A stretch of 64,000 nt of DNA. It comes from Ailanthus altissimus. Taxonomy: Eukaryota > Streptophyta > Magnoliopsida > Sapindales > Simaroubaceae. Position numbers and translations under genes: made by a program. Numbering within the stretch: the stretch's first letter is position 1; every line of letters starts with the position of its first letter. A model generated the notes under the pieces. The model was given only the letters and a program-made list of their open reading frames with translations, ran no database searches and was not told the DNA's origin. Positions 34,331 through 45,560 of this stretch are shown here, piece by piece. The stretch covers positions 7,507,001 to 7,571,000 of the forward strand of contig OX327683.1 of assembly GCA_946807835.1 (NCBI GenBank). Direction: 5' to 3'.

Positions 34331-36790
34331 CCTAGAAAAACAAACTATGGCTAAAACACTTACAATAGAGGAGGATTTGTTGGCAATCAACAAAATAATG
34401 ACAATTCCAGCAAGGCAGCGTATATAGCAACACTTAAAGGAGTTGCAGACTAAGGGATAGTGGTGCAACATATCACCTGACAAGTGATCAGAATAATCTT
34501 AAAGAGAAAGAGAATTATGAAGGTAATGGTTTACTTGTTATTGGTAATGGTAAAAGATTGAAAATCGCTCACATTGGTTCTACTTTTCTTAACAATTTCA
34601 AAGATGACACAAAAATTCACCTAAAACATATATTATGTGTTCCACAAATCACAAAGAACTTGATTAGTATTTCAAAATTGACTGTTGACAATTCTTTACT
34701 TATTGAATTTTTTAATCATTGTTGCCCAATTAAGAACTAGAGAATTGGCAAGGTGATGCTGAAGGGAATTACTAATAGAGGGTTATACAAACTACTGTTG
34801 CAAAACCATGAACCAAAAAACAAAATCAATAGATCTTGAAATAATAAAACTATCTCTATGTTGTTTATGTTTAGTTCAACAATAAAATCTTTGTTTTCCT
34901 GTCAAATATAAGAATGTAAAGACCAAGCTTGTGTAAAGTTTGTATTTGTTGGTAGCTTGACTAAAATAGATGTTGATGTATTACACAGAAGGCTTGGTCA
35001 TCCAAATTAGGTTTTGTTTCAAGTATCAAAGTCCTATAACAATTTTTAGTATAATAATTAAAGAAACTTGCCAAATTCCTGTGATGCCTGTCAATATGGC
35101 AAGTCACACAAATTGCACTTTCTTATATCAAAAACAAAAATTAAACAAACCTTAGAAATTATCATACTGATCTTTAGGGGCCTACATCATTAAATTCAAG
35201 ATAAGGTTTTAAATACTACACCAGTTTTATTGATGAGCACACAAGATACACATGGATCTTTACCTTGAGACTAAATCAAAAAGTCTTGAAACCTTTAAAT
35301 TATGCAAACTCCAAGTGAAAAACTTTGAAAAATAAATCAAAACCTTACAATTTGATTGAGGAAGCGAATTCAAAAGCTTTGTTTCCTTTCTTCAGGAACA
35401 AGGGATATCATTTAGGCATCCATGTCCTTATACACATTACCAAAATAATTTGAAGAAAACAATTATAGACACATTATAAAACTTGGTCATACTCTTCTTG
35501 CACAAGACAAAATGCATCTCAAGTTTTGTTTAGGAAGCTTTCCATACCAATGTGTACCTTATAAATAGATTACCAACTCCAACACTTCAAAACGAAACAC
35601 CATTTGAACTGATCTACAAATAAAAACCAAGCTACACATTCTTAAAATGCTTTAGTTGTGCCTATATTCCCCATATCAAGCCATACAACAAACATGTATA
35701 TAATATTCACTCAATAAATGTATTTTTATTAGTTATAGCCCAATGCATAAGAGTTACAAGTGTCTGAGCAACACAGAAAGACAATATGTTACAAGAGATA
35801 TCATATTTGATGAAAAGTCCTTCCTATACTCATATGAAAAAAAGTTCAAATCTGATCAGTTACCAAATACATTCTCTTGTTATTAGTCACCCTATGTCTA
35901 CAAATCTCTCAAGTAAATGACATATGCAGTCCAAGTAGCTCTCAATAGCCATCTTTTAAGCATCATCAGTCAGAAAATGATCATTTTTCTAGCTCACAAA
36001 ATTAGGTAATCAGCTCAAACACTACTCATCAACTAAATACAACACAACAACAACCTTCTAAACGCTCTACAAGGCCAAAAATCACATCAAATCTTTCATT
36101 TTTAACCCATCCCATGCTAACTAGATCAAAACCTGGTATTTCCAAATTAAAATTATACCAAAGTACCGAATAAGAAACAAAACTTGAGAGTGTATCAGTG
36201 GCTTTATCTAATTTTAAATGGAAAGAGGCAATGAAAAAAGAGTTTGATGCCTTAATAGTGAACAAAACTTGGGAATTAGTGCCTAGACAGTATTCACAGA
36301 AATTTATTGGGAACAAATAGGTGTTTAGGATCAAATACAATCCCAATGGAATAATGTCAAAATATAAATCCAAGCTTATAGCTAAATACTTTCATCAAAC
36401 AGTAGGGGTGGATTACTTTAATGCCTTAATAATGGACAAAGCTTGGGAATTGGTGCCTAGATAGTATTCACAGAAATTTATTGGGAACAAATAAGTGTTT
36501 AAGATCAAATAAAATCCCAATGGAATAATTTCAAAATATAAAGTTAGGCTTGTAGCTAAATACTTTCATCAAATAGCAAGGGTGGATTACTTTGACACCT
36601 TTAGTCCTATAGTTAAGGCATAAAAAATCAGAGTAATACTAAGCCTTATTATCTTCAACAAATAGAGAGTTAGATAAATAAATATCAATAATACTTTCTT
36701 AAATGGAGTGTTGACAGAAGAGATTTATACAGAACAACCGAAGGGTTTTATTAACATTCAAAACCCTAACTAATTGTAAGCCTTGTGATA
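34331..36790 (+). pseudogene. Copia remnant 2 protease, integrase and reverse transcriptase
   Basis: Protease: RDSGATYHLTSDQNN (about 34450) keeps the DSGA active site; then HILCVPQITKNLISISKL (34627-34680). Pre-integrase: VLHRRLGHPN near 34976 and SCDACQYGKSHK near 35080. Integrase (35150-35870) is heavily shifted and stopped but traceable (ERQYVTRDIIFDEKSF at 35775). Reverse transcriptase (36200-36790): KWKEAMKKEFDAL, ELVPRQYSQKFIGNK, FHQTVGVDYF and FLNGVLTEEIYTEQPKGF. A 174-bp in-frame duplication lies in it. The element stops near 36790, with the catalytic YxDD part and RNase H missing. Confidence 0.87.
36247..36594. repeat. 174-bp tandem duplication in copia reverse transcriptase
   Basis: Units 36247-36420 and 36421-36594 are about 90% alike by eye; ATGCCTTAATA and TATTCACAGAAATTTATTGG recur 174 bp apart. 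174 is 58 codons, so the frame is kept. The conserved Trp codon after GNK is TAG in unit 1 (36318-36320) and TAA in unit 2 (36492-36494). Confidence 0.88.
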
Positions 36791-36851
36791 CACCTATAAA
36801 CACTGGATAGAAACTCTATAAAGATGATAGTCAGCCATTGACAAATCCCTC

Positions 36852-37570
36852 AGTTTACAGAATTAAAATTGAATTTGGATTATAACATTTAATGTAATTG
36901 AAATTAAAATTAAAATTTGAATTATAATATTTAAGGTAATTGAAACTGAAATTAGATTTACAATTTTGAATTATAACATTTAATATAATTGAAATTAGAA
37001 TTGAAATCAAAATTATAATATTTAACGTAGTTGAAATTAAAATTCGATTTAGGTTATAACATTTAATGTAATTAAAATTAGAATTAAAATTGAGATTATA
37101 ATACTTAACATAATTGAAATTGAAATTGAATTTGCGATTTAGAAATATAACATTTAACATAATTGAAATTAAAATTGGAATCAAAATTATAATATTTTAC
37201 GTAACTGAAATTGGAATTGGAATTAGAATTAGAATTACAATACTTAACGTAATTGAAATTAAAATTAGAATTAGAATTATAACATTTAACGTAATTGAAA
37301 TTGAAATTAGAATTATAACACTTAACGTAATTGAAATTAAAATTGTATTTGCCAATTTGAAATTATAATATTTAATATAATAGAAATTAGAATTGGAATC
37401 TAAATTATAACATTTAACATAGTTGAAATTAAAATTAGAATTATAATATTTAACGTAATTAAAATTAAAATTAAGACATTTAACATAATTAAAATTAAAA
37501 TTATAACATTTATCGTAATTGAAAATTAAAATTAGAATTGAAATAGGAATTATATTAATGAAATAAGAAA
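36852..37570. repeat. C-poor minisatellite, about 17 units of 30-50 bp
   Basis: Units carry a fixed anchor (ATAACATTTAACGTAATTGA and close variants) followed by a variable number of AAATTA/GAAATT/GAATTA words, so unit length varies from about 30 to 50 bp. The plus strand contains almost no C. The array begins right at the broken end of copia remnant 2. Long frames on both strands (for example minus 37197-37574, repeating NFNFNYVKCYN) are products of the repeat, not genes. Confidence 0.9.
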
Positions 37571-37995
37571 TCAATAATAAAAATTATTATAGTCTAAACA
37601 AAATTTCAAACTAAATTTTTTGGCCAAAATTTTAGAGCAATTAGGGATATGGACTACAATTAAACCCAATATTTTTAGGCCAAAAATACAAAATTGAACC
37701 AATTAGGGACATGGGCCAAAATGGCCCATGTCTCAAATCGTCCCGTGTCTTGACTCATCCCATCCTAGTTTGGGTCAAGACTTGTCCTATCCCAAAATTT
37801 TTCGTGGTCGAGATAGATTTCGGTATCTCGACGAACACGAGACCAGTTGGGTTCCATTCCGGTCTCAATTTGTCCACCCTTGGTCACATCTCTACTGATG
37901 GTAGTTCTAGATAGTTTCAACTCATTGCACTATACTTTGTACTTTTCACCCTTCGGGATATCCTATAAATATCCCCTTTAAAGCTTTAGATTCCA
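37571..37995. other. GC-richer block with a perfect hairpin, possible hAT end
   Basis: GACATGGGCC (37708-37717) and GGCCCATGTC (37723-37732) form a perfect 10-bp stem around AAAAT. Farther on, GTCTCAATTTGTCCACCCTT near 37882 reads on the minus strand as AAGGGTGGACAAATTGAGAC, like a hAT terminal sequence. I could not find its partner end or an 8-bp duplication. The 67-codon plus frame at 37711-37914 is not recognisable. Confidence 0.4.
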
Positions 37996-38019
37996 ACTTG
38001 CCTTACTTCACATGTACGA

Positions 38020-38700
38020 AAGCTTGGCAACTAAAAATCCTAAAATTATAATATTTATGAGGGCTTCTAAACCACTTTTATTATGGTGTCTTGAAGTCTA
38101 TCACTAAAGAAGGATATCTATTTGTCAAGTAAGCTGTTGTCATTATAACCTCTCTCCAAAACGCCTTAGACACCTATGCATTGGTCAACATGCTTCTAAC
38201 TCTCTCAAGCAAAGTCTTATTTATCTTATCTATCAGACTATTTTATTGTGATGTTGATTTCATAATTTTGTGCTTTATGATCCAATGCTTGGGAAAATAT
38301 CTATCAAACTCTTTGTTGCAATACTTAAGACCATTGTCCGTCTTTAATATCTTTATCTTCTTACTAGCTGTATTCTCACAAGAGCCTTCCATATTTTGAA
38401 TGTCTCAAACACTTGCTCCTTATCCTTCAACACATATACCTGTAACTTTCTAGAATAATCATTGATGAATGTGAGAAAATACTTTTCCCCACCATGTGTA
38501 ACTGTTTGTGCTAGCCCCCAAAGATCCAAGTGTATAAGAGCTCCCTTTGTTTTGTACTCTCCGTTATTAAACCTTACCTTATATGCTTTCCTATGCATAC
38601 AATGCTCCAAAACTTTAATGACTAGAACTTACCTTCATTAAACACCTTTTGATCATATTACTCATTTTAGGTTTCTTTCACCTAGGTAAGCTAACCTTAG
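38020..38700 (-). pseudogene. Antisense copia integrase fragment
   Basis: Minus-strand text: CMHRKAYKVRF (pre-integrase zinc region end), GALIHLDLWGLAQT (integrase start, HxDLWGP block), GGEKYFLTFINDYSRKLQVYVLK, then after a break RVRSMLTNA...SKAFWREVIMTTAYLTNRYP (38100-38215). The first Asp of the catalytic triad is retained in HLDLWG. It is a different copia lineage from remnants 1 and 2. No LTRs and no other domains; truncated at both ends. Confidence 0.82.
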
Positions 38701-38880
38701 ATGTCATAACTTGATTTGCATATTCTCATAATCTATAGAAAATAAACAGTTAGATCATACTATACAAACCTTGAGAGATAAGCTATGAGCTTATATGATG
38801 AAGTTTAAAGGTAGTTGGAATTTTTATTTGTCTTTGATAGAGTTTGCCTATAATAATAATTATCAAGCCAGTATTGCGAT

Positions 38881-39147
38881 TAGGGGTGGGCATTGTCCGG
38901 ATCGATTTTTTTGATAAATAAAATCGAAACTGATTTTTTTAATGGAAAAAACCAAACCAGTTTTTTTCGATTCAGTCCACTTTAATTGTTTCTGTTTTTT
39001 TGATTTTTTTTTGAAAAAATCGAATCAGATCGGTCTATTTTTCTCCTAAAAAAATTGAACCAACTTTTTATTAAAAAAAATCGGACCGAACTGAATTGGT
39101 CGATTCGGTTCAGTTTTTCGATTACTGATTTTTTTTGCCCACTCTTA
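38881..39147. mobile_element. hAT-type MITE, 267 bp
   Basis: Ends TAGGGGTGGGC and GCCCACTCTTA are inverted repeats with one mismatch. 8-bp target duplications ATTGCGAT (38873-38880) and ATTGCAAT (39148-39155) match at 7 of 8. The interior, with repeated AATCGAA and GGTTCAGT-type words, is self-complementary, as in the common TAGGGGTGGGCA family. No ORF. Confidence 0.87.
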
Positions 39148-39199
39148 ATTGCAATGACAATATATAAGACTTTATATGGTAAAAAAATGTAGAACTCTA

Positions 39200-39790
39200 A
39201 TTTATTGGTATAAAATGGGTGAAAGAAAATTATTGGTTACAAAATTAATGTAGAATACTAATGAGAAGATACAAATTATATAGAAGAAAATGAAAGTAGC
39301 TCAGGATAAAGATAAGAGTTATGCTAACAAGCATAGAAGAGATTTTGAGTTTAATGTTGGAGATCTATAAATCTTTCATTGGAGAGATGTTCTTCACTTT
39401 GGGAAGCAGGGTAAGCGAAGCCCATGATACATTGGTCTGTATCAAATTATAGAGCTTTTTGGTGTAGTTGCCTATCTCTAACTTGTAACATTGGAGCTAT
39501 CGAGAATTCATAATGTGTTTTATGTCTCAATGCTCTGAAAGTACATTTATGATCTGAGTCACGTGTTAGAATAATAACTTATTTAATTGATGGTAGATTT
39601 GACTTATGATAAGGAACTGGCAAAGATATTGGAAAGGAAGCAACAAGTCTTACGTTCTAAAATCATTTCCTAAGTGAAGGTGATATAGAAAAGCCATGCA
39701 AAGGAAGAGACCGTTTGGGAGCTTGGGGACTTAATGCAAGCATAATATCTACACCTTTTCTCTTTAGGTATTTTAAATTTTGAGAACGAA
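39200..39790 (+). pseudogene. Gypsy chromovirus integrase tail with chromodomain
   Basis: Text follows the C-terminal integrase of Tekay-type chromoviruses: KVAQDKDKSYANKHRRDFEF (39295-39350), GDL with stop, WRDVLHFGKQGK, RFGVVAYRL-like, HNVFYVSML, then a chromodomain at 39593-39760 (LTYDKELAKILERKQQVLRS, VKVI-stop-KSHAKEETVWE). A chromodomain guides integration into H3K9-methylated chromatin in this lineage. Stops at Trp codons (for example TAG at the VLWxxH position) show it is dead. No reverse transcriptase is present upstream; a hAT MITE lies immediately 5'. Confidence 0.85.
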
Positions 39791-39799
39791 ATTTTTGTA

Positions 39800-41560
39800 A
39801 GAGAGAATGATTGAAATGGGTTGTTAAATATACTAGTGACCAAAAAAAAAAAAAAATTAAACCCACTTGTTAAAGCCCTCAAACCCAGGTTTCACACTTT
39901 TTTTTCAAAAAAACATTTTAAAGAATTTTTTTTAAAAAAAAGGAAAAGTGAAAGGGAAAGTGAGCTCAGAGGAGGGAGAGGGAGAGGAAGAAGATAAAGG
40001 AGAAAGGTAAATTTTCTTTGGGATCTCTTCTTTTTATCAGAAATTATGAATTATCTTGGTTCAAATAATTGATGTGACATTTTAAGCAAGATCTAGGACT
40101 CTAGAATGTTGAAATCTTTCTAATTAGAGAGAGATTTATGTGTTTGCGGTTTTGGAGAGAGAAAGCTAGTGTGAGAAAGAGTGGTTAAACTTATGGAAGC
40201 AAGATCATTATTATAATTAAAGGATTTAACTATATTTATTTGTTAAGATATTGGATTTCAAGATAAAAAGAGGGATTTGATTTTTGAAAAATTCTAACCC
40301 TTTGATTTAGGCCTAATTTTAAATTTGTTTATATTATTAGCCTAATTTATTTATTTTTCTTTATTTTAGGACCCGTAGAAGATTGACAAACGACTTAGAC
40401 CTTGAGTCATAAAGCCCACATTGATTTTACGAGTTGGTACATGAATAACTTATCGTGAAACCATTTTGTTTAATATATTTTATTTACAAATATCAAATTG
40501 AGTATTAATTTCTATACCAATAAGTAATTGTGAATTTGTTTTTTATTTAGAAGAGTTTCCATATATGGCGTGCCTTGAGAAATGCATTTTTATTAGTAGC
40601 ATAACTTTAGTGAGTGGGATTTATATTATCTATATATATATATATATATATAATGTATTCATTATATGAAATATTTCATTTACTACATCATTTTATGAAG
40701 TCCATGGAAGCATGATGAATATATTTTTAAAGAGAAATGATTTGTTACTTGATTAATTAATTTTCTTGAACTATGCCATAGTTACTTCAAGTATTTATTT
40801 TACATTATGAAAAAAATCATTCATATTATTGTTAGCTCCTCAAATATTTGTAATAATATTATAAATCATCGATACCAGTAGAAATACGTTCAAATAATTT
40901 ATGAGGTTAAAGTATAAATTATGAGATAATGATATTCTGTGAGTTATATTTGCATAATAAAAGTGGTTTTTAAACTAATAAACAGTACCCTTCCCCCTTT
41001 AGATTTATAGGTGAGATTAAGGTCTTTAAAATCTACGTGTACACACATACACAGGCTTTGAGCCATTTGTATAGGCACCATGCTTTTGGAAGTTTTGTTT
41101 TGTGTATGCGTAAGATAAGAATATTATTAGTGAAATATGTGTAAGTGCAATGCTCTGTCCGATGAGTATTCTGAGTATGACGAGATTTTTCTTGAGTATT
41201 AGTTTAGTGTAAGATTTTAGAATATTTAAGTTCTATAACATTTATTACATATGAACCAACTTATGAAAATTATTTACTAGATTATATTAAATTTTGCAAA
41301 ACTTCAATATTTTAGCATGAACAAATAGAATTTGATGATTCTTGTGAGTTTAAAATATTTATGTCATATACATTACGATAATAGTATAAAAGATTATTAT
41401 TATTATTATTACCTCTGTTATGTTCCTTATTTATTTAAAACTATTCCATTTACTAGGTTTGTGAAAACTCATCCCATCACTTTTTTCCTTATTAGGAGAT
41501 TATAAACTTCCTCAGCTTATTGACTAGTTGAGATGGGTCATTTAGTGGTGTTTTAGGTTA
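39800..41560 (+). repeat. Probable 3' LTR of the chromovirus
   Basis: The sequence follows the chromodomain and a FENEIFVRENDWNG-like coding end (the place where Tekay LTRs start). It has a purine-rich GAGGAGGGAGAGGGAGAGGA leader-like segment at 39970 and U5-like ACTCATCCCATCAC and CTCAGCTTATTGACTAG near 41470-41525. Ends are not resolved; the 5' partner is absent from the window. A TA microsatellite lies within at 40631-40652. Confidence 0.45.
40631..40652. repeat. (TA)n microsatellite
   Basis: Eleven uninterrupted TA dinucleotides. Confidence 0.95.
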
Positions 41561-44118
41561 TGTTTTGAGTCATATGAGACTCATGAACTTTCTTTATCTT
41601 TTCTTTTTGGCCTACAGTAACTTATTGTATTAGACTTTTAGATTTTGGTGTATATTTTGCTATTTTGGAATTTGATGTCATAATATTGTTATCATTGTTC
41701 TAGATACTTAGAATATAGTAATGAATGATTTGTAAATGTATTTTCATTTGATTAAGTTGGTTATAAGTTATGGATGAGAAATGGGAAGCTTAGAAGCATA
41801 ATCACTCATATTAAATTTATAAAAGTGTTTAGATTTAAGTTGCAAGTTTAGGAATATCCAAAAAATAAGAAAAATTTTACCCAAATTTTGATAGAATTCC
41901 TACTGTTATGAGAATATATGACTGTTTATAGGACAACAGTCAAGATCTACCCTTAAGTTTATAAGGAACTAATGGACGAGTTATTTCAGGATCACCAACA
42001 AGAAGTCACATATATGTTGCATCAACAATTCTCAAGGAGTCTTTTATCCTTTGGGGAAGATAATTTTCCCACCGGCCTAACATCACTTAGGAGTGCATAA
42101 CCTCACCTCTCTTAAAACCGCTCTGCATTAAAGGATGTTCAAATGCAGTGTCTTTTCCTAATAAAGAGATAGGAATGATGTTGTATACTTCTCTAATCTG
42201 TTTGGTAAATTTATTTTATATATTATTTCAATTATATTTTATATTATATGTTATCATATATAAAAGACATAAAACATATTAACAACATATATAAGTAAAA
42301 TAAAAAGTAAAGAAAAATAAAACCTAGCCTTGAGCATAAAGAGGCATGCTAATAGCATTATCTTAAAACTAAATAATTCTTTCCTCATGTAGATAGTGAC
42401 AGATCTATATGGTTCCAAGATTCAATGCTGTGCTCATCGTTACTCTCCTCGATAAGCACGATCACTGAAAGATAATACCAAGTCTATATTGTTATAATTA
42501 CTCAAGAACACAATATGAGACATATATTACTTAAAAATAATAAATACATATATATATAGTACACTTTTTATTTTTTCTTTTCTTTCTTCACCCTTCTTCA
42601 CTCTAACTACTACTAATAATTTAATACATTGTTAATCTCATTATAATTTTATATATAAATATTATAACTCTCACACATTTAAACTAGGTTTAATAACTAC
42701 TATATTATAATGATATAATAATGATAATTTATAATATGTAACTTATAATATTAAAACTATATTAATATTGTATAACTTATTAATTATTTAAAAGGTTTTA
42801 AAAATATTTCTTCAACAATCCCACCCAAAGATTTGAAAATCCTTTTATAAATTTTGATATATAAGAAAATATGATATATAATCAATAATGAAAAAAAATT
42901 ATAGGGGCAACATTCTATTATGTAGTAGATATATGTGTCTTTCAGATTGGAACTTATATTGAGTGCTATAGAATTCATTTGAGAAACTTGAGAGAATTAT
43001 GTCTTGAGCTCAACTCTTTTGACCAAACTTTAATTATAACATACATAATAGTGTCAAAGACATAGTTTTGTGAGTTAGCATATTAATAGTTTGGCCTTTA
43101 TCTTGATTCTAGTAAGAGCTCTAGAAAACAACTCAATTCTTATGGTTATAGTTTTATGACTATTCTCACATAGATGAGTCCTCCAAGAGCGTATGTGATC
43201 CATACTTTATAAGAGTATGTTTGTCTTGGACTTATTCAATGTAAATATCATTCTTAACGTTACTCAAAATTAGCACTTTTATCATAAGGATGATTAGAAG
43301 CATATTTCTTTTAGGATATGTTTATAATATAAGTGTTGAATTAATCATGTAGTATGGATTGTTCATACTCGTTGAATCTTCTTCATGGGATCACCAATCA
43401 TAGAGAATAGGTTACTTCCATAGGTGATTTTATTGTGGGTTTAAGCACATCCCTTATGACAATTTTTAAAACTTTCTCAAAATTATTGTATTTATAACTT
43501 TTTTTTAAAAATCTTTTATTTATGAGATTTTTATATAAATTTTATTTTATATAGCATGCTAAAAAACTCTTTACTGGTGTGTAGGTTTAAATTGACTTAG
43601 ATTTTTAAAATATTTGCCCACATATTCTTTAAATCCAAATAAAATTCACTTAAAAATATGTTAATATAGAGAAGTAATAAGATGTAATGTCATAATTTCT
43701 TTAAAAGAAAAAAGTTATAAAAGATCTTAATATATATATATATATATAGATACTTTTGTTTATTAAAAAACTTTTGTTCATGTACCGGGTACTCAGAGAT
43801 CAAACATCAAGAAAATTGAAACCTTTACATTTTGAGAGTACTATGTCTGTATAATTTCTTAGGCATCAATAATTTAGAAATGCAATATGCTCTCACAACA
43901 TTAATATTTGTATTTTTATGTTTTAAGATATATTTATATATATTCTTAACCTTATACGGAGTACCAAGTTAATAATATTGGTCAATTCCACTAGTTATCA
44001 CAATAATAAAAGTGCAAATAATATGTGAACAAACCAATATGTTTATTTCATGACTCTAGTTAAAACATATATTAAAATATAGAATTAATATTAATGTGAT
44101 ATATTAATGCAAATATTA
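41561..44118. other. AT-rich spacer, unidentified
   Basis: About 2.5 kb without a recognisable gene. 42810-43500 is less repetitive and has the feel of retrotransposon leader or LTR debris, but I could not tie it to a family. A TA microsatellite lies near 43728-43748. Confidence 0.4.
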
Positions 44119-44126
44119 GTTATATA

Positions 44127-44422
44127 TAGGGGTGGGCACGGTCCAATTCAATTTTTATAAATAAAATTGAAACTGGTTTTTTCCCGTTCGATTTTTTCAG
44201 TTCGGTCCGATTCAGTTTTTTTTCGTTTTTTTTTAAATTATAAATTTTTTTAATTTTTGGTTTGATTTTTTCAACTTTTTTTTTTAAATTTTTTTGAAAA
44301 ATCGAACCGGACTAATCGGTTTTCTTCTAAAAAATCAAACCGATTTTTGTTAAAAAAAATCGAATCAAACCGAATCGGTCGGTTCGGTTGATTTTTCGGT
44401 TATCATTTTTTTTTCACCCTTA
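44127..44422. mobile_element. hAT-type MITE, 296 bp
   Basis: Ends TAGGGGTGGGC and CACCCTTA; flanked by perfect 8-bp duplications GTTATATA at 44119-44126 and 44423-44430. The interior has self-complementary CGGTTCGGTT/AACCGAATC-type words and poly-T runs. Same family as the copy at 38881-39147. Confidence 0.9.
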
Positions 44423-44430
44423 GTTATATA

Positions 44431-45560
44431 TATAAAAGTAAATAAGAAATTCTATGTAGCTATTTCTATCAAAGTCTTTTCTCATAAAATCAAAATTTGA
44501 CAAACAAATAGATATATATCAATTTTTTTTCAATAAAATAAAAACAGTAAGTGTAATAAACTATATCTATTTATCTTAAACATATTACTCTTCAGATAAA
44601 GTCTCTTTCACAATATATACATGTGAGTATTTTTTTGGTTTTTGAAAAATACATGTGAGTATAATAATTAAAAAAATTTCATAATGCAAATATGATCTTT
44701 AACTAAAAATAAAATATTAAATTGTATTGTGTAAAAACAAATTTACACACTTCACAAATTAGAAAAGATTAGCATATGTAGTTAAAATTTTAATTATAAA
44801 TTAGAGAACAACAACACATGTAATTATGTAAATAAAAAACTGTGATAAAAATGTATGTCAATTTTCTAGCAATAGTAAATATGATATACATCTTACTCAA
44901 CTATGATATAACTTTTTCTTTCACAAAAAAAAAAAAAAAATTTGTTTTCTTCTTTTTTAGAGACTTCAAAGTACTTTCAATTACTAGCAGTTTAAACTCT
45001 TATAGAATTTGTTTTTAAACACAAAAAGTAAATTTTTAATGAAAAAAATATTCTTTTAAGTTAGTAAAATTTTAATTCACTGATTTTAATTAAAAAATAG
45101 TAATAAAAAAGATATACTTTTTCCATTACAATTATACTTTTTTCAATAAAATATTTACTATAAAAAGATTATCATATATCAAATATAATTCTTTTAATAA
45201 AAACTTTTAAGAATCTTTATTTTATTACATAAGAACAATGCATCATATTTTTTCATTATACTACAAACTAGATAGCATTTGACTAAATTACGAAAACAAT
45301 GGATGCTTCTAGAAAAATTAAATATAACTATCTATTAGCAATTTAATTATAACATAAACAATGCTAATACATACATAAAACAACCAACAATTTAACACAC
45401 CAAATAATTTTTTTTTAAGAATGTTATCTCTTGAATTGAATACAATATCGACACAATGAATAGATATAAAACCAAAGTATTTCACAATAAGAACATATCA
45501 TCCACATATAAATGTATGACCAATTAAAAAACAATTTCGTATAAAATCAACATTAAAAAA
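44431..45560. other. AT-rich spacer
   Basis: No gene, RNA or transposon was recognised; repeated poly-A and poly-T runs. Confidence 0.5.

Noticed and set aside
36029..36373. 114-codon minus-strand frame
   Set aside because: Shadow of copia reverse transcriptase on the plus strand.
36855..37574. Long minus- and plus-strand frames (84-125 codons)
   Set aside because: Artefacts of a C-poor minisatellite; the repeated peptide words mirror the DNA repeat.
37640..37890. A complete hAT element around the hairpin
   Set aside because: Only one end-like sequence (GTCCACCCTT) was seen; no partner end or 8-bp duplication could be matched.
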